The position numbers and the translations under genes are program-made. From NCBI GenBank assembly GCA_001465935.1, contig LNKV01000027.1, positions 682,001 to 746,000 of the forward strand: a stretch of 64,000 nt of DNA, read 5' to 3'. The first letter of the stretch is position 1. Each line of letters opens with the position of its first letter. The notes beneath the pieces were generated by a model, which was given only the letters and a program-made list of their open reading frames with translations, had not been told where the DNA came from and searched no databases. This document shows positions 1 to 11,441 of the stretch, one piece after another. Origin of the DNA: Clarireedia homoeocarpa (lineage: Eukaryota > Ascomycota > Leotiomycetes > Helotiales > Rutstroemiaceae).

Positions 1-473
1 GTTAGCCCCCAGATGCATTTTATCATGATCAAAAGACCAGTGCGGCGGTTTCATTAAGCACAGCAGCAAAACTGACCTCCCTCTGTCCCCGTGGCTATTA
101 TTATCTCAACCAAAGACGGCTTTACATCATGCAGCAAAACAAAGCATTCTGGTATAATAATAATGTCTTCATAGTTATGCACAAGTGTGGTATATAGCAG
201 GCATATAGCTCTGCTGCACTGTTTATATTTATGAGCCAGCCAACCAGCCATCTTAATTCTCAAAGAGCTACTATCCTGTCGTGCCTGCGTGTTACTGCTG
301 TACTACGAACCCTCCTCCTTCTTCTTCCTCTCCCTACAAAAAATACCCCTCCATCCTCGCCTAACCAAGTCCACTATCATACATTATTTCCCCACCAAAA
401 TTCTTTTCCCACAACTACAATATTGTCAGCTTATTATTTTTTAATAAGCAAATACTCCTCAACAATAAGACCA
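1..473. other. Spacer, no gene seen
   Basis: No open frame with family resemblance or plausible splice structure was found here. The stretch is moderately AT-rich and is followed directly by the tRNA gene. The short open frames on both strands are low-complexity or have no coding character. Confidence 0.6.
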
Positions 474-560
474 GGTCGCTTAGCTCAGTTGGTTAGAGCG
501 TGGTGCTAATATCATATTATGATAACGCCAAGGTCGCGAGTTCGACCCTCGTAGTGACCA
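474..560 (+). tRNA. tRNA-Ile (anticodon AAU) with intron
   Basis: The gene folds as a complete cloverleaf. The 7-bp acceptor stem (GGTCGCT with AGTGACC, one G-U pair) is followed by a D-arm (GCTC/GAGC), an anticodon stem (TGGTG/CGCCA) with loop CTAATAA, and a T-arm (GCGAG/CTCGT) around TTCGACC. The discriminator base is A. The anticodon AAU is at 508-510. A 13-nt intron (512-524, uncertain by one base because of a repeated A) sits one base 3' of the anticodon, the canonical position for nuclear tRNA introns. Spliced length is 74 nt. A T-rich run follows at about 565-580 and probably serves as the RNA polymerase III terminator. Confidence 0.95.
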
Positions 561-1321
561 TTCGATTTTTTGCTGTTTTTTTCCATGGGGGAAAAGGTAT
601 CGGAAGATATTTTTCGTGCGATGTATGTATATATATATATGTGTGTGAATACGTAGATAGAAAGGGTAGTTTAGTTTGATTGCTGCAGAAGCGAAGGGGG
701 AAATATAAATAAAACATCTTTTGTCTCTCTGTGTAAAGAGAACAAACAGCAAGGAGCAAATCATCGGAAACTAATAAACAAGAAACAATTAAGTTTAAAA
801 AGAAACATCCATTCTCTCCCCTTAATCAATGTAACTAACAATCATACAGTAGTTATTCTACTTTTCTTTTCCTCCTCCCTTCCCTTCTTTTCCTCCTCCC
901 TTCCCTTCTCTTCCAGCTCTATCTATACTATACTTGCTCTCCGACCTTACAACCAAACAAACAAACCTACACCGATAATTGATCGTTGAACCAGCTAGCT
1001 ATTTGTTCGCTTGAGGTTCTGAAGCTAGTCAGTCGCCTCCACTCCATGCTGGATAATGTGATATAGAGGGAGAGTAAGTAGAATAAGCTTGTTTGTATAC
1101 TTGAGGGGAGTTGTGCGAATGTACATACGGTACAGGATGAGATTCTCAGAGATAGAAATAGGGGTTCCGGGTTTGGGTTGGTTGGCTGGCTGGCGGGTGG
1201 TGGGTGGTGGGAGCGCGCTGGAGGGGTGTACTGTGGATGTGATTGATGGTTTGGGGGTTGGAGGGTTGGATGGGGTGGGCTTTTGGATGGGGTGTTTGTT
1301 TGGGTTTCAACTTTTTTTTTT

Positions 1322-1382
1322 GGGGGGGGGGGGGGGGGGGNNNNNNNNNNNNNNNNNNNNNNNNNNNNNNNNNNNNNNNNNN
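1322..1382. other. Poly-G run abutting an assembly gap (N 1341-1382)
   Basis: Nineteen consecutive G run straight into 42 N, and the sequence restarts inside an AGGAT microsatellite. The gap is therefore bounded on both sides by simple sequence. Its true length is unknown. Confidence 0.95.
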
Positions 1383-1482
1383 AGGATAGGATAGGATAGG
1401 ATAGGATAGGATAGGATAGGATAGGATAGGATAGGATAGGATAGGATAGGATAGGATAGGATTGGATTGGATTGGATTGGAT
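1383..1482. repeat. Pentanucleotide microsatellite (AGGAT)n then (TGGAT)n
   Basis: About sixteen copies of AGGAT are followed by about four copies of the one-base variant TGGAT. The array begins at the N gap, so it may be longer than shown. The same pentamer occurs in opposite orientation near 11414-11441. Confidence 0.95.
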
Positions 1483-1890
1483 AAGGTGGTGAAAAGTTAT
1501 ATGCTAGCTTGGAGCTGGATGGAGGAATGAGGAGGTAGCTGGTTACTATATTCTATTCTATTCTATTCTATTCCTCAAATAAATTGAATTGAGTTGAATT
1601 GCGTGTTTCGGTAAAGGCTCTTGTCGGTTGATATAGTTTCTGATCTCACTTTTTCATCGGTATATATTTCCCAAGGGTGTTGAGTCTTTTGTCACCCGCT
1701 CATTCTATATCATCATTTGGTATTACTTTCCTTTGATGAAACCCGCACCGGTTGTGGAGAACTCGCGTGGTTTTTTGCGTGTTGATCCATTTGTAAGATT
1801 GTTGTCATTAATAGCATATCCCCATCCCCTCTTAACACTGGCGTCTATCTTCCACTTCTCCGCCCGTCTTATCATCTTCCCGTTTCCTCT

Positions 1891-3221
1891 TCAACCCCCC
1901 AACCCTCCCATCGCCCCCAACCTCAGACTCGAAATCCCCCTGTCCGCCATCCCGCTCAACGCAAACCCCGCCGCCGTCCCCGCATCACTCACATACTCCA
2001 AATGCGCCTTCGTAATCACATCCCCGCCTTTACATATGTCATCTGCGGCATCACAAAAAGTCATGACGCGTTTCCGATCGACCCCATTGATCGCGGTTCC
2101 GTTCTTCGGGTCTCCGAAGAGCACGATGCTGTTGATTTTCGAGGTGGTGGTGGTGGGGAGAGAGGACGTCGCTTTGTGCACTAGTTGGGCGCCTTGAGAG
2201 TAGCCCGAGAGGAGAAGGTGGGTGCTAGGGCAGGTGAGGAGGGTGGAGTTTATGAGGGTGGCCCTGGGAGGGAGTGAGTGTTAGTTGAGGTATTGGGGAG
2301 GTGATTGGTTGAAAGGGTTGGGTTGGAATTGAATAGGGGTGAGTGTGAGAATGATAAGCAGTGGGATTGAAAGGATGTTGAATGTACTGAGAAGAGATAA
2401 GATAGCATAGTAATATACAACGCATTTGATGACGATGCGGTAGTCATATGAAGAAAACTAATGAGCGACGTGAACTTACATAGTTGCGGCACCTTTATTA
2501 TCTCCACCATCCAAGAATCCATCGATCGAAGCGTCATAATCCACACCTTGGATCATTAGATCCCCTGTGCCGTTCATATACGCAGCAAGGGCTGTAAAGA
2601 ACGGAGGACCTGTCAGAATTCCTACATTGCCTGTTTCATTTATCTTGTTGTCAGCTTCCTGACTTCTTTTATTGTTCACTTCTCCTTCTTTCACTTCTCT
2701 TCTTCCACCTCCTTCCTTTCCACTACTCTCCTTTCCAGTTCTCTTCCTTCCTTCCATCCTCGTTAAGCTTCCCCCCTACCTCCTCCCCTCATTCCTCCCT
2801 CACATCCTCCCCCACATATTCCACAATCACCCAGCCATCCAAACCAAGAGCCAAAAGCACAATAAAACTTACCAGGTTCCCCAGTTCCCCTCGCAAACAA
2901 CACCATCATCGTCGCACAACTTCCCTTCTTATCCAAGAAATCATTCTGCGTAACAACATTCCGTCGGTCGCCCAGAAACGTCGACAATGTACTCGCATTC
3001 GTAAGATCACCCCCTAAGGTGCCTAGTTCGCCCAGTACCGCCGATAAATCCCTTTCTCTCGTATCCGGATTGGCATTTGGCGGAGTTACCTCGAATTTAT
3101 GGAGGGTGTTGGAGAGGACGGATGAAATTGGAAAAGGGAATGAGTGAACTAAAGGTATCAGAAGGAATAGTTGAATGAAAAGGAATGCGCTGGAGGTAGG
3201 AGTATGGAAGTTTGCCATCAC
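1891..3221 (-). CDS. Cutinase (secreted serine esterase)
   Basis: The protein hydrolyses cutin-type polyesters or related esters outside the cell. The model has three exons: 3221-2873, 2630-2480 and 2263-1891. It gives 290 aa and closes in frame. A hydrophobic signal peptide occupies about residues 1-27. The core begins with CATMMVLFARGT and continues across intron 1 as EPGNVGILTGPPFF, a conserved cutinase segment. The nucleophile elbow is GYSQG. The other triad members fit Asp in DDIC and His in AHLEY, and Cys residues sit where the family has its disulfides. Introns 1 (2631-2872) and 2 (2264-2479) are 242 and 216 nt, unusually long for this genome and full of low-complexity sequence. A second ATG at 3218 is equally plausible as the start. 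The N-terminal extension before the first Cys (about 70 residues) and the Gly-rich tail are longer than in small classical cutinases. Confidence 0.9.
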
Positions 3222-5682
3222 AGATGGGGGTTAGAGAAGGAGTGGGCCTGCCTATCTCTTTTGGGGAATTAATAGTTCTATATCAAATAGAGAGAGAAAC
3301 AAATAATGAAGGAAGGAAACGTCTTTGCATGCGAATCTTAGGAAGAGAAGTATTGTATAAGTAGGTAGGAAGACTTGAAGTTTCAGAATCGGAAACAGAA
3401 GTATGGTAGAAAAGCTCATGATTAGACCAACTTAGCCACAGTCATAGCGAATGCGGAATATATGGACAAGCAGTGAGAGATCTCATCTTCATCTGAATAG
3501 TAAAACCAATCACTCGATCGACAGATGTTTGAGAAAATCATTTGCAAGTCCATGAAGAGTACTTTTCCGCGAGTGTTGTTTTATATTTGAGCTGCGCGCA
3601 TGGATATTGGAGGGCGTGGTGAAACGCGGAAGATCTGATATCATGGCCGACTGACTGGATTTCTACTTGCACCGAAGACTCAAAGGTACTTGCCAGCGAC
3701 ATTTCTGAGAACTCCCATCAACAGCCATCGGCGTCATCAATGCAGCATGAATCACCTTGGTAACTTAACTTAGCAAGATGTGACTCTTTCCAACGTCCTT
3801 CACGAACCGTCCCGGACCCCACAACCAAAGCCATTCCCCATAACAGAAACGAGAAACAAAAAACAAAATGGCTTCCCAAGCAATCCTATGATATGACATG
3901 CTACGTCCAAGGTCTGTCTTCATCATATTGATCAGGAAATAAGACTCATAACTTCGCTATAAGTTATCTCTAAATTAAGAATACCTACGAGGTAGTTTAC
4001 GTCCAATCCCGACACGGCGGTTCGGTATATTCCTCCTCGTCTCGTAGCTAAAACCTAGAAGAGACATAGCACGGCAGTGGTGGGCGTAGACAAACGGAGT
4101 TGGGTACGGAGTTGGGCACGGAGTTGAGTTGAGTTGATGGTGTAAGCGACTTGCTTACCAATACGTTCCTTTCTTCTACTCTACCCACGCACATCAAAGA
4201 TCTATTCCGTATAACCACGGAGTTGATTTGTGGTAATGACACAACACCGACGACGATGAGAAGAGGGCAATTAGGCAGCAGAATTCTCTTCGTGTCGTTT
4301 GATAGATAGACCAAGGAAATGGGACGGAGATGCAGCCTTCGTGGACGATTCGTGTGTGTGTACGAAGTAAGTTTGGGTAGGTGTGAGATGTGCTATGGTA
4401 TGTGTTCCGTATGGATAGAATGTACTGGTACCTGCATATGATGCGCCATGCTATGTGGTAAATTTGTACAAGTACAGTAAGTTACAGTAGTTATAGCATA
4501 TTGTATTATTCCGATATCCCTGGCTAGAACAACAGATGAATGTTGGGTGGCTGGTGCTTGCAAATCCACATTCAAGGTGCACCGTATACTATATCAAATT
4601 ACAGTACATCTACATCTCCCTACCCTGTTATGCTGCCAAGGGTAAAGAAAGCCTTGAAATCAGCAGCTGAGTAATAAATCATGGCTACACAACCACTCAA
4701 CTCTTTACAGTAAGATTTCCTTCGTAAAGCCCCCAAAATCCAAAATCCTCAAAGCCACCCTCAAAGCCACCACAAGACTATTGTATAACCAGCCTCAACT
4801 CTACCATATTCTATACAACAAGTTAGATCTAATCGATGACAAGACCAAGACCGTAAGGTTATGCTTTTTCAATATGCATAACCTTACACATACATCACCC
4901 TCCAAGGCCCCCAACTCATCTTGTATCACAAACCAACTCACCCATTCAACAGTAAAATAAGCCCACAAAAAAGAAGAAGAAGAAAAAGCTGCTGCAAGCC
5001 TAAGCCCAAGTTTCAAAACCTGAGTCATTCGGCAACACCAAACCTATGGTCCCCTTCTTTCCCACTTAGCCCGCTCACCACACGGAGTTCGCTTAGACCG
5101 ACCACGGCGAGAGGGAAGCGGTAAGGGGAAAGGAATAGTTCTAGAGTGGAATAAGGCTGAGATGGATGACGAATGGCTGCAACGGCGTAACTACCAACTA
5201 ACTAACCTTATGCAAACCACGCGTCTGTCTGTATGTACATGCAGGGCGTAAGGCAGGGAGACAGCCAAGTAGGGCGGAGTTCAAGGTAGAAAAAAAAAGT
5301 AAGGTTCGAGATGGATGGGATGAGATGATGTATGACTGGTTTTTACCCTAACTGTTAGTGTATGTATGTGAGTATGGGTTACACGTACCGGAGGATGAGT
5401 AGAGATGGATGGATGGATGGATATGTATATAATGGTTTATCTCTTTCCTTTTGTTGTTGGAATATCATTCATATAATCAACACAGCTGAACTCAATTCAA
5501 ACTCGACTTAAGTCAGGACTCGAGCGAAAGCGAAGCCATATAGAAATCGACTTTGATCTATCCATCTATCTATCTGTCTATTCGGGAATTCTACGGTTTA
5601 TCAACAATAAACAACAACTACGACTTTACTGTCATCAATATAAATACAATCACGAGTATATCAATCAAATAAATCAGACATA
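3222..5682. other. 2.5-kb spacer, no gene supported
   Basis: No open frame here has family resemblance, and no combination of frames with good splice sites was found. It should contain the cutinase promoter (reading left) and the promoter of the small gene at 5683 (reading right). A short GGAT run lies near 5406-5422. The 5' leader just before 5683 is rich in CAA and ATCA, typical of fungal leaders. Confidence 0.5.
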
Positions 5683-6498
5683 ATGCACGGTTTACCATCG
5701 ATCCCGGCTTCCTGTGTGTATTCACCTTTCTTTTTTCTCTCTCCTTTCTCTTTTCCTTTCTTTCCTGTCTCCTCCCTCTATATCATCCCATCCTCTTCGA
5801 TCCTCAAACTTCCTCACTTCCTCACTTCTCCCTCCACCTTATCCTCTAACCAGTTCCCTCCTCCTCTCTCCTCCTCCTCTCTCCCCCTCCTCCTCTCTCC
5901 CCCCCTTCTCCTTCTCCCTCCCCTTTCCCTCTCTCCTCTCTCTTAACACACCTCCCGCTAACTCACCTCCCCCAGACTTCCCCAACGAGAAACCCCCCAC
6001 GCTATTCTCCCCCGCCTCACCCATCACCTCCTCACCAACCTGCACACCTCACTCCCAGCCATCCTCCTCCTCACCCAACCCCCCATCAGACACCCTCTCC
6101 CTCTACAGCACCAGAACCACCAGCTCCTTCAAATCCACCACCTCCCTTCTCAAACATCCTTTCAGCAGCATGAAATCAAAATTCCACTCCTCTTCCTCCT
6201 CGTCCTCTTCTCCTCCCCGATCCCCCTCAGAAAAAGACCCAGAGAAAGAAACGCAGAAGAAAGCTCCCAAAGAACTTTCCAAGACAAAGATGAAGAAGGA
6301 GGATAAAAGTGGTGAGTTCTTTCTTCTTCTTCCTCTTCTTTCATTATCATAAGTTATGCTTTCCCCAATCCCATCCACCCCTCCATCCACCCCCAAAAGA
6401 AGCAAGCAAAAAAAAAAAAAAACTAACTCAATCCCTCAATCCCTCTAGCCCGCCAATCCCTCACCGAAACCTACGCAATAATAGCTTCACTGAAGTGA
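5683..6498 (+). CDS. Small Ser/Pro/Lys-rich protein, function unknown
   Basis: I do not recognise the family. The model has three exons, 5683-5713, 5976-6311 and 6449-6498, encoding 138 aa. It begins MHGLPSIPAS and ends TETYAIIASLK. The phases close exactly (1, then 1). Both introns have good signals: donor GTGTGT and acceptor CCCCCAG preceded by GCTAACTC for the first, donor GTGAGT and acceptor CCTCTAG preceded by ACTAACTC for the second. The first intron is pyrimidine-rich throughout, which creates false open frames. The middle of the protein is Ser/Pro-rich with a Ser tract and then a charged Lys/Glu segment, so it is probably disordered. There is no signal peptide or membrane segment. The short hydrophobic C-terminal segment is the only ordered-looking part. 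Confidence 0.65.
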
Positions 6499-7456
6499 TC
6501 CATCCTATCCCATCCCATTCGATCCATCCACACCAAAACCACTAATTCCGTTTACCTCCTCCGTCTATCATTCAGTTTCTACTCCGCTCAGCTCAGCTCA
6601 GCGAATACCAATTTATCCATCCCTCTATGGCTTTTAATTTCTGTTATTGTGATTGCATCGGGGGTGGGGGAGGGTATGTTGGGATTAGAACTCGGTGATT
6701 AGATATCGGGGGTAAGAGAAGAGAAGCAAGGCAGAATGCAAAAGGGAAAGGAAGAAAGAAAGAAAGAAAGAAAAAAGCGATTAGTTGGGAAAAAAAAAAA
6801 AAAAAAAAAAAAAAAGGAAAACCGGGAAACACATACATACATACATATACACAATAGTAGCAACGACGACGACGATGGTGGTCTAAGTAGGGGAAAGCAA
6901 GCAAGCAAATGCATATCTCTCTCACATCCTCCCCTCCCCTCCCCTCCCTCTCGTTCTCTCTCTCTCTCTCTCTCTCTCTTATGATTGATTCATAGCCTCA
7001 CTCACTCACTCACTCACTCACTCACGCCCTTTTATTTCCCGACTCCCGACTCCCCCCTCCTCCACCCCCTTAATAAAAAAATATATATATATGTGTGTAT
7101 ATATGAATGAGACTTTGCATCAAACCGAACCGAACCAAACTCACAAACTCACAAACTCACAAACTTGACTGCACTTACTTACCTACTCCTTTTGTTTTTC
7201 CAAGTCTCTGTCTGTCTGTCTGTATGTCTGTCTACTTATTTGCTTGCTTGCTTGCTTGCTTGCTGGGAAAGAGGGAATTAGAGAGGAGAGAAAACAAGAA
7301 GAAAGAGAGAGAGAGAGAGAGAGATACATCTATTCTCTACATCTTCCCATCTATCACTCAGCTACCCATCTATGACTCAGAAGAAAGAAAGAAAATCAAA
7401 TTCTTCGTAATAAAGTAGATGTGATAAACTCAAGAATTTATACATTTCCTCTTTTC
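6499..7456. other. Microsatellite-rich spacer
   Basis: The spacer between the small gene and the ask1 stop is mostly simple sequence: GAAA runs near 6750-6770, a poly-A run near 6790-6815, CATA repeats near 6832-6850, a TC run near 6955-6978, CTCA repeats near 7000-7024, TCTG and TTGC repeats near 7206-7262, and a GA run near 7305-7324. No gene is supported. Confidence 0.7.
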
Positions 7457-8947
7457 TCAAAAACTATCATCAAAATCATCTCTCATAGCAACCACACTCG
7501 GACTATCCCCCAACCCATCCGTATCATCAAATCCCGCGCCAGCCGTAGTAAGAAGATCCTCAACGATTCGTTTACTTGCTTCGCGTGCTATGTAGAGGGG
7601 TATAATTAGCTCTGATTTTATCAAGTCAAAAAGTAAAAGGAAAAACACATGGAAAAAAAAAAGAAGAGGATGGAAAACGAAGAAGAGGAAAGAAAAAGAA
7701 GAGGATGGAAAAAGAAGAAGAGGAAAGAAAAAGAAACACACACCAGGAGTTTGTAGCAATCGCGACTGTGGTAAGGAGAATTGAATGGTTTTAGGAGGAC
7801 TCATTCCCAGTTCCTTATAAATATCCTCCGCATCTTCATCACTGTCACTCTCCCATGTAATCTCATCCTTTTCCTTCTTCGCCGACTTGGCAAATATATC
7901 GCGTGCCTTCCCTTTGGCAGGGGTTTGAACGCTCACGCCCGGGGTTCGTGGAGCATTCGATCGGTATGGTTGGCGAATGGGCGAGCTGAATATGTCGGCG
8001 TGGAGTTGTGGTGCTGCGACTGGAGGAGACGATAATGGAGAATTATCATCGCGCCATGAGGGTTTGTTTGCTGCTGGTGTTTTCTTTTCTTTGCGGGTGG
8101 TGAGAGGGGTGGCTTGGATGCGGTAGGTTTTGTCTAGGACTCGGTGAAGTAATGGATCTTTGGGCTTTTGTGCGGAGGGTAGTTGGTAGGAGGTTGGGTC
8201 GAATGGTGAGGAATCGAGAGTCATGGACATGTCTGGAATTCGTTGCTTGGCTCCAGGTGTACTGGGTAATTGCATATCATCCTCGTCCTCTTCCTCTTCA
8301 TCCTCAAGATTTATGCCTTTGATTTCCTTCTTTAGATCTTCGTATGGGGATGAGAAATCTGCAAATTGCGGACCCTTGTCTTTCGTACTTTGTGGATGCG
8401 GTGCTCGAGGTGTACTTCCGCTAATCTCATTGTCATCCAGCATTGAATCATCTTGTTCATAGGCATGTTGAGTGTTATCTTCCGTTTGCAGTGTTTCTTC
8501 GCCAACATGTGATGTCGTATATTCGTTTGTCTGATCGTGGGATTGAGAATATGAAGCATCTTCCTCTTCCTCCCTTTCCTCTACCCCGGACAAGGAGACA
8601 TTGGCGCTCGCTTCGAAAAATTGTTTCCAGAACTACCCCGCTATCAGCATACCACTTCATACCATTTGAGAATGACGACCAACTTTAGAACCCTCCCACA
8701 CTGCTTTTGAATGATCCGCATATTGCTCGACGATAGGCAGAATACTTGTAGTTACAATGCGATGCGCTCGACTGAAGTTGTGGTCGATTTCTACAAATTG
8801 TATAAGGAAACCCGCCGATAATTCATGGTGGGGGGGGGGGGTTTGTTTTGACTTGCCTTGGAGAGTCAGGGTGATTGATTGTTCGAGCTTTTCGAGCTCC
8901 TCAGTAAGCGATAGAGGTCGGGCAGATGATACACTAGCTCGAGACAT
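7457..8947 (-). CDS. ask1: DASH complex subunit Ask1
   Basis: Ask1 is a subunit of the DASH/Dam1 ring that couples kinetochores to spindle microtubules. Four exons (8947-8857, 8790-8684, 8632-7744, 7587-7457) give 405 aa. The conserved N-terminal domain (residues about 10-80) is clear: EELEKLEQSITLTLQ, EIDHNFSRAHRIVTTSILP, WEGSKFWKQFFEASANVSL. The rest is acidic, with Ser/Pro-type phosphosites typical of Ask1, and the C-terminus AREASKRIVEDLL is also conserved. The first intron (8791-8856, 66 nt) starts with GC, not GT. It is a multiple of three and has no stop, so an unspliced reading would add 22 residues inside the conserved helix. Removing it restores the family sequence exactly. The last intron (7588-7743) is purine/pyrimidine-biased simple sequence. 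Confidence 0.92.
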
Positions 8948-10822
8948 CTTGGGTAGTAAGATTTGTGAAAAGGCTGGAATGTCGTATTTGGCTGGAGGGG
9001 TTGACGCGAAGACGCGTAGCAGAGCGATGAATTGACCATGATTTTCGATGCGATCACGTGATTATGCATGCCCACTTAATTGGGTCGCTGTTTTCATTGT
9101 TTCCATTGTTTCCATGATTTCCCTTCAATCCTAGACGGGTGAGTGAGTATTTCTGCGCATCACCTGCCATGTTTCCTGCAAGATAGCTATAGTAGGTCAA
9201 ATCCTACGAGATGATCAAATCCAGTCTTCATCGATCGATGGCGGGGATCTTCAAGGTTCTTCCGCTCTACTTTCAAGGTTATCTACCGGCTAACCGGTGA
9301 GATTTTTGGGCCGACCGGCGTTTGGTGGGATTCGAAATTGGCATCTTCCCGGACTTTGTTTCACTCAACCGCTCTGTGCATGCTGCACTCTACGCCTCGA
9401 ATTGTACTTCGCGCTCCGGTTTGCCGCCAACTTTCCCTCCCGTCGTGCCGAAGTGCAAGTGCAAACAAACTCTTTGGAGAGGACAAGCAAGGTCCTGTCC
9501 TCCTTTTAACCCTCCTTTTTACATTGTATAAGCTAGTACTAAATAGGAAGTACGAAGCAGATGCGTGGGTTGTTTGGGTGTGCATTGTTGAGCCGATTGT
9601 CATTTGGGTAGTTTGGTAGAAAGACTCGTATTGTATTTGTTGCATTGTATGTATGTATGCATGTATGTATGCATGTATGTATGTATATACTTTGTAAAGA
9701 GTAGTTTGAGTAGTTTTGATTCTAGATTGTCAACAACTAGCCTTATCCCTTATACTAAGCTCTTCTCCCCTCCGGACAAACTCTACCGAATGCTACTCAC
9801 ACTGCTCACACTGCTCACCCTACTCGCACTACTCACAATCTTCACACACCATTTCCTTGGGTGGTTTAGCACGCCGGTGTCCTCGGTGCTATTCGCAAGC
9901 TACGGATGAAAAAGATGACACAACGATGGGGAAAAAAACAGTTCGCGGAGAGCGTATGTGTATGCAGTGTGATTGGGATCAACCTTGCATAAGTCGTCCT
10001 TCCATAGTTTCGCAAGCGCAAAAAGCAAAACATCATCGACAGGAATTTGGATGCAGTAGTCACAGTAGTGTGCAGCAACTTTAAACGCTTGGTGGCATCC
10101 ACTCTGCTGAAGAGGGGCTAAATATGTATGTACTGCTATTCTTTCTTTGTCGAGCTGCGGTCCACGATGATTGTGGAATGAATCAATATAACGGCGACTA
10201 TTCTTAAACGTCTTACAACGCGACCCAAGGTACTGTACTTGTGTATCCTCCTGGTACACCGGGCAATCCGTGCGTGCGTCCCTTTTTCCATTTCCCATTT
10301 CTCTTTTCCCATTTCCCTTTTCCCTTTGCCGTTTGTAGCGCGGGACGTCCAAGACAAGGGACTCTATTTGTGCAACAGCTGCATCCGCCTTCAATTTGCA
10401 CCGCGAGCGATGATGGCGATGTCTGGCCCGGCTCAATTCAAGCCGTTGTTTGGCTGAAGTTAAAACGCCGTTTGAACCAATTAGCCGTGGGCAATTATGC
10501 TCTTTTCCACGGTCCACAGCCGCCGTCATTTCTCCCACCAGTCAGACTTGGACGTTGGGACCAGCAAGTGAAGTGAGAAACTCGTACTTGAGTAAGAAAC
10601 TCGTAAGAAACTCGCACTTACAAAGGTGTGTACCTTTCCGACCAGAAATACTTTGTATGAAATGAACTTTTGGCGGTCTAAGGTGAAGCCCCATGTCCAT
10701 CCATATCCATCCATATCCACCCATGTCACATGTCACATGTCACACCCAAAAAAAGAGCTCGCCTACCTTGGCTCTTTGCTCCTTGCTCGCCGTAACTTCC
10801 CAACTTCCACTCCACTCGCAAA

Positions 10823-10945
10823 AATGCATTCAATCCATTCAATCCATTCAATCCAGCCAATCCAGCCAATCCAGCCAATCCATTCAATCCGGCCAACCCA
10901 GCCAATCCAGCCAATCCAAGCCAATCCCAGCCAACCCAAGCCAAT
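10823..10945. repeat. Minisatellite built on CAATCCAGC / CAATCCATT
   Basis: About a dozen imperfect 9-10-base units of the type (C)CAATCCA(GC/TT) follow each other. The periodicity drifts, with units such as CAACCCAGC and AGCCAATCC. The array is non-coding by composition. Confidence 0.85.
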
Positions 10946-11002
10946 TCGAGCCCAGCTCGCTATGGGGAACGTGAGCCGTGTCTATCCTTGTCCTCACCCA
11001 CC

Positions 11003-11040
11003 TCCTTGTCCTTGTCCTTGTCCTTGTCCTTGTCCTTGTC
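11003..11040. repeat. Hexanucleotide repeat (CCTTGT)n
   Basis: Six near-perfect copies of CCTTGT lie upstream of the PH-domain gene. Confidence 0.9.
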
Positions 11041-11413
11041 GCTGCGTGCATCCGTCGAGAAAAGAGAAAGATGTCTTGTTATGCTCCACATGCGAACTTC
11101 TTCCTACTTCCTACTTCTGTACACGCTGCGAGCCATTGTCCTTCTTTGACGAGCTTCATCGTCCTACACGCTCACTGCTTCATCGGGACATACATTCAAT
11201 GCAATCGCGCTCACCCTCGCACTCGCACTCGCACTCACCCTCGCACTCCTTCTACTGTACTGGGCATCATTGGTAAACACTCGCCGCCAGCATTCACTAC
11301 CCACCTGCCTGCCTACCTACACTCGTCTCACACAACATACCACTTCGTCTTAAACGAACTCTCTTCTTGTCTTCTTGATACCCCCCCATCGATATTCTCG
11401 ACATCACCTTTCG

Positions 11414-11441
11414 TATCCTATCCTATCCTATCCTATCCTAT
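11414..11441. repeat. Pentanucleotide repeat (TATCC)n
   Basis: Five copies of TATCC. This is the reverse complement of the AGGAT/GGATA unit that forms the long array at 1383. Confidence 0.85.

Larger units (their letters stand above)
561..1890. other. Low-complexity spacer with assembly gap
   Basis: Between the tRNA and the cutinase stop there is no supported gene. The stretch holds a TA/TG run near 628-645, duplicated pyrimidine-rich blocks near 864-915, a poly-G run (1322-1340), the gap of N, a long AGGAT microsatellite and a short TATTC microsatellite (about 1548-1572). The open frames that cross the gap or the poly-G run are artefacts of composition. Confidence 0.6.

Noticed and set aside
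1089..1394. Gly-rich frame crossing the N gap
   Set aside because: Its length comes from the poly-G run and the N, so it is not evidence for a gene.
6644..6925. Phe/Ser/Cys-rich minus-strand frames that look like membrane segments
   Set aside because: They are translations of poly-A, GAAA and pyrimidine repeats.
10823..11040. Possible CRISPR-like array
   Set aside because: Units are 6-10 bases, contiguous and without spacers, in a eukaryotic genome. They are simple tandem repeats.
10626..11276. 216-residue open frame rich in Ile/His/Pro/Gln, possibly a repeat protein
   Set aside because: It only translates the CAATCCAGC and CCTTGT arrays. Other frames through the same arrays are equally open, and there is no leader, splice or family signal.
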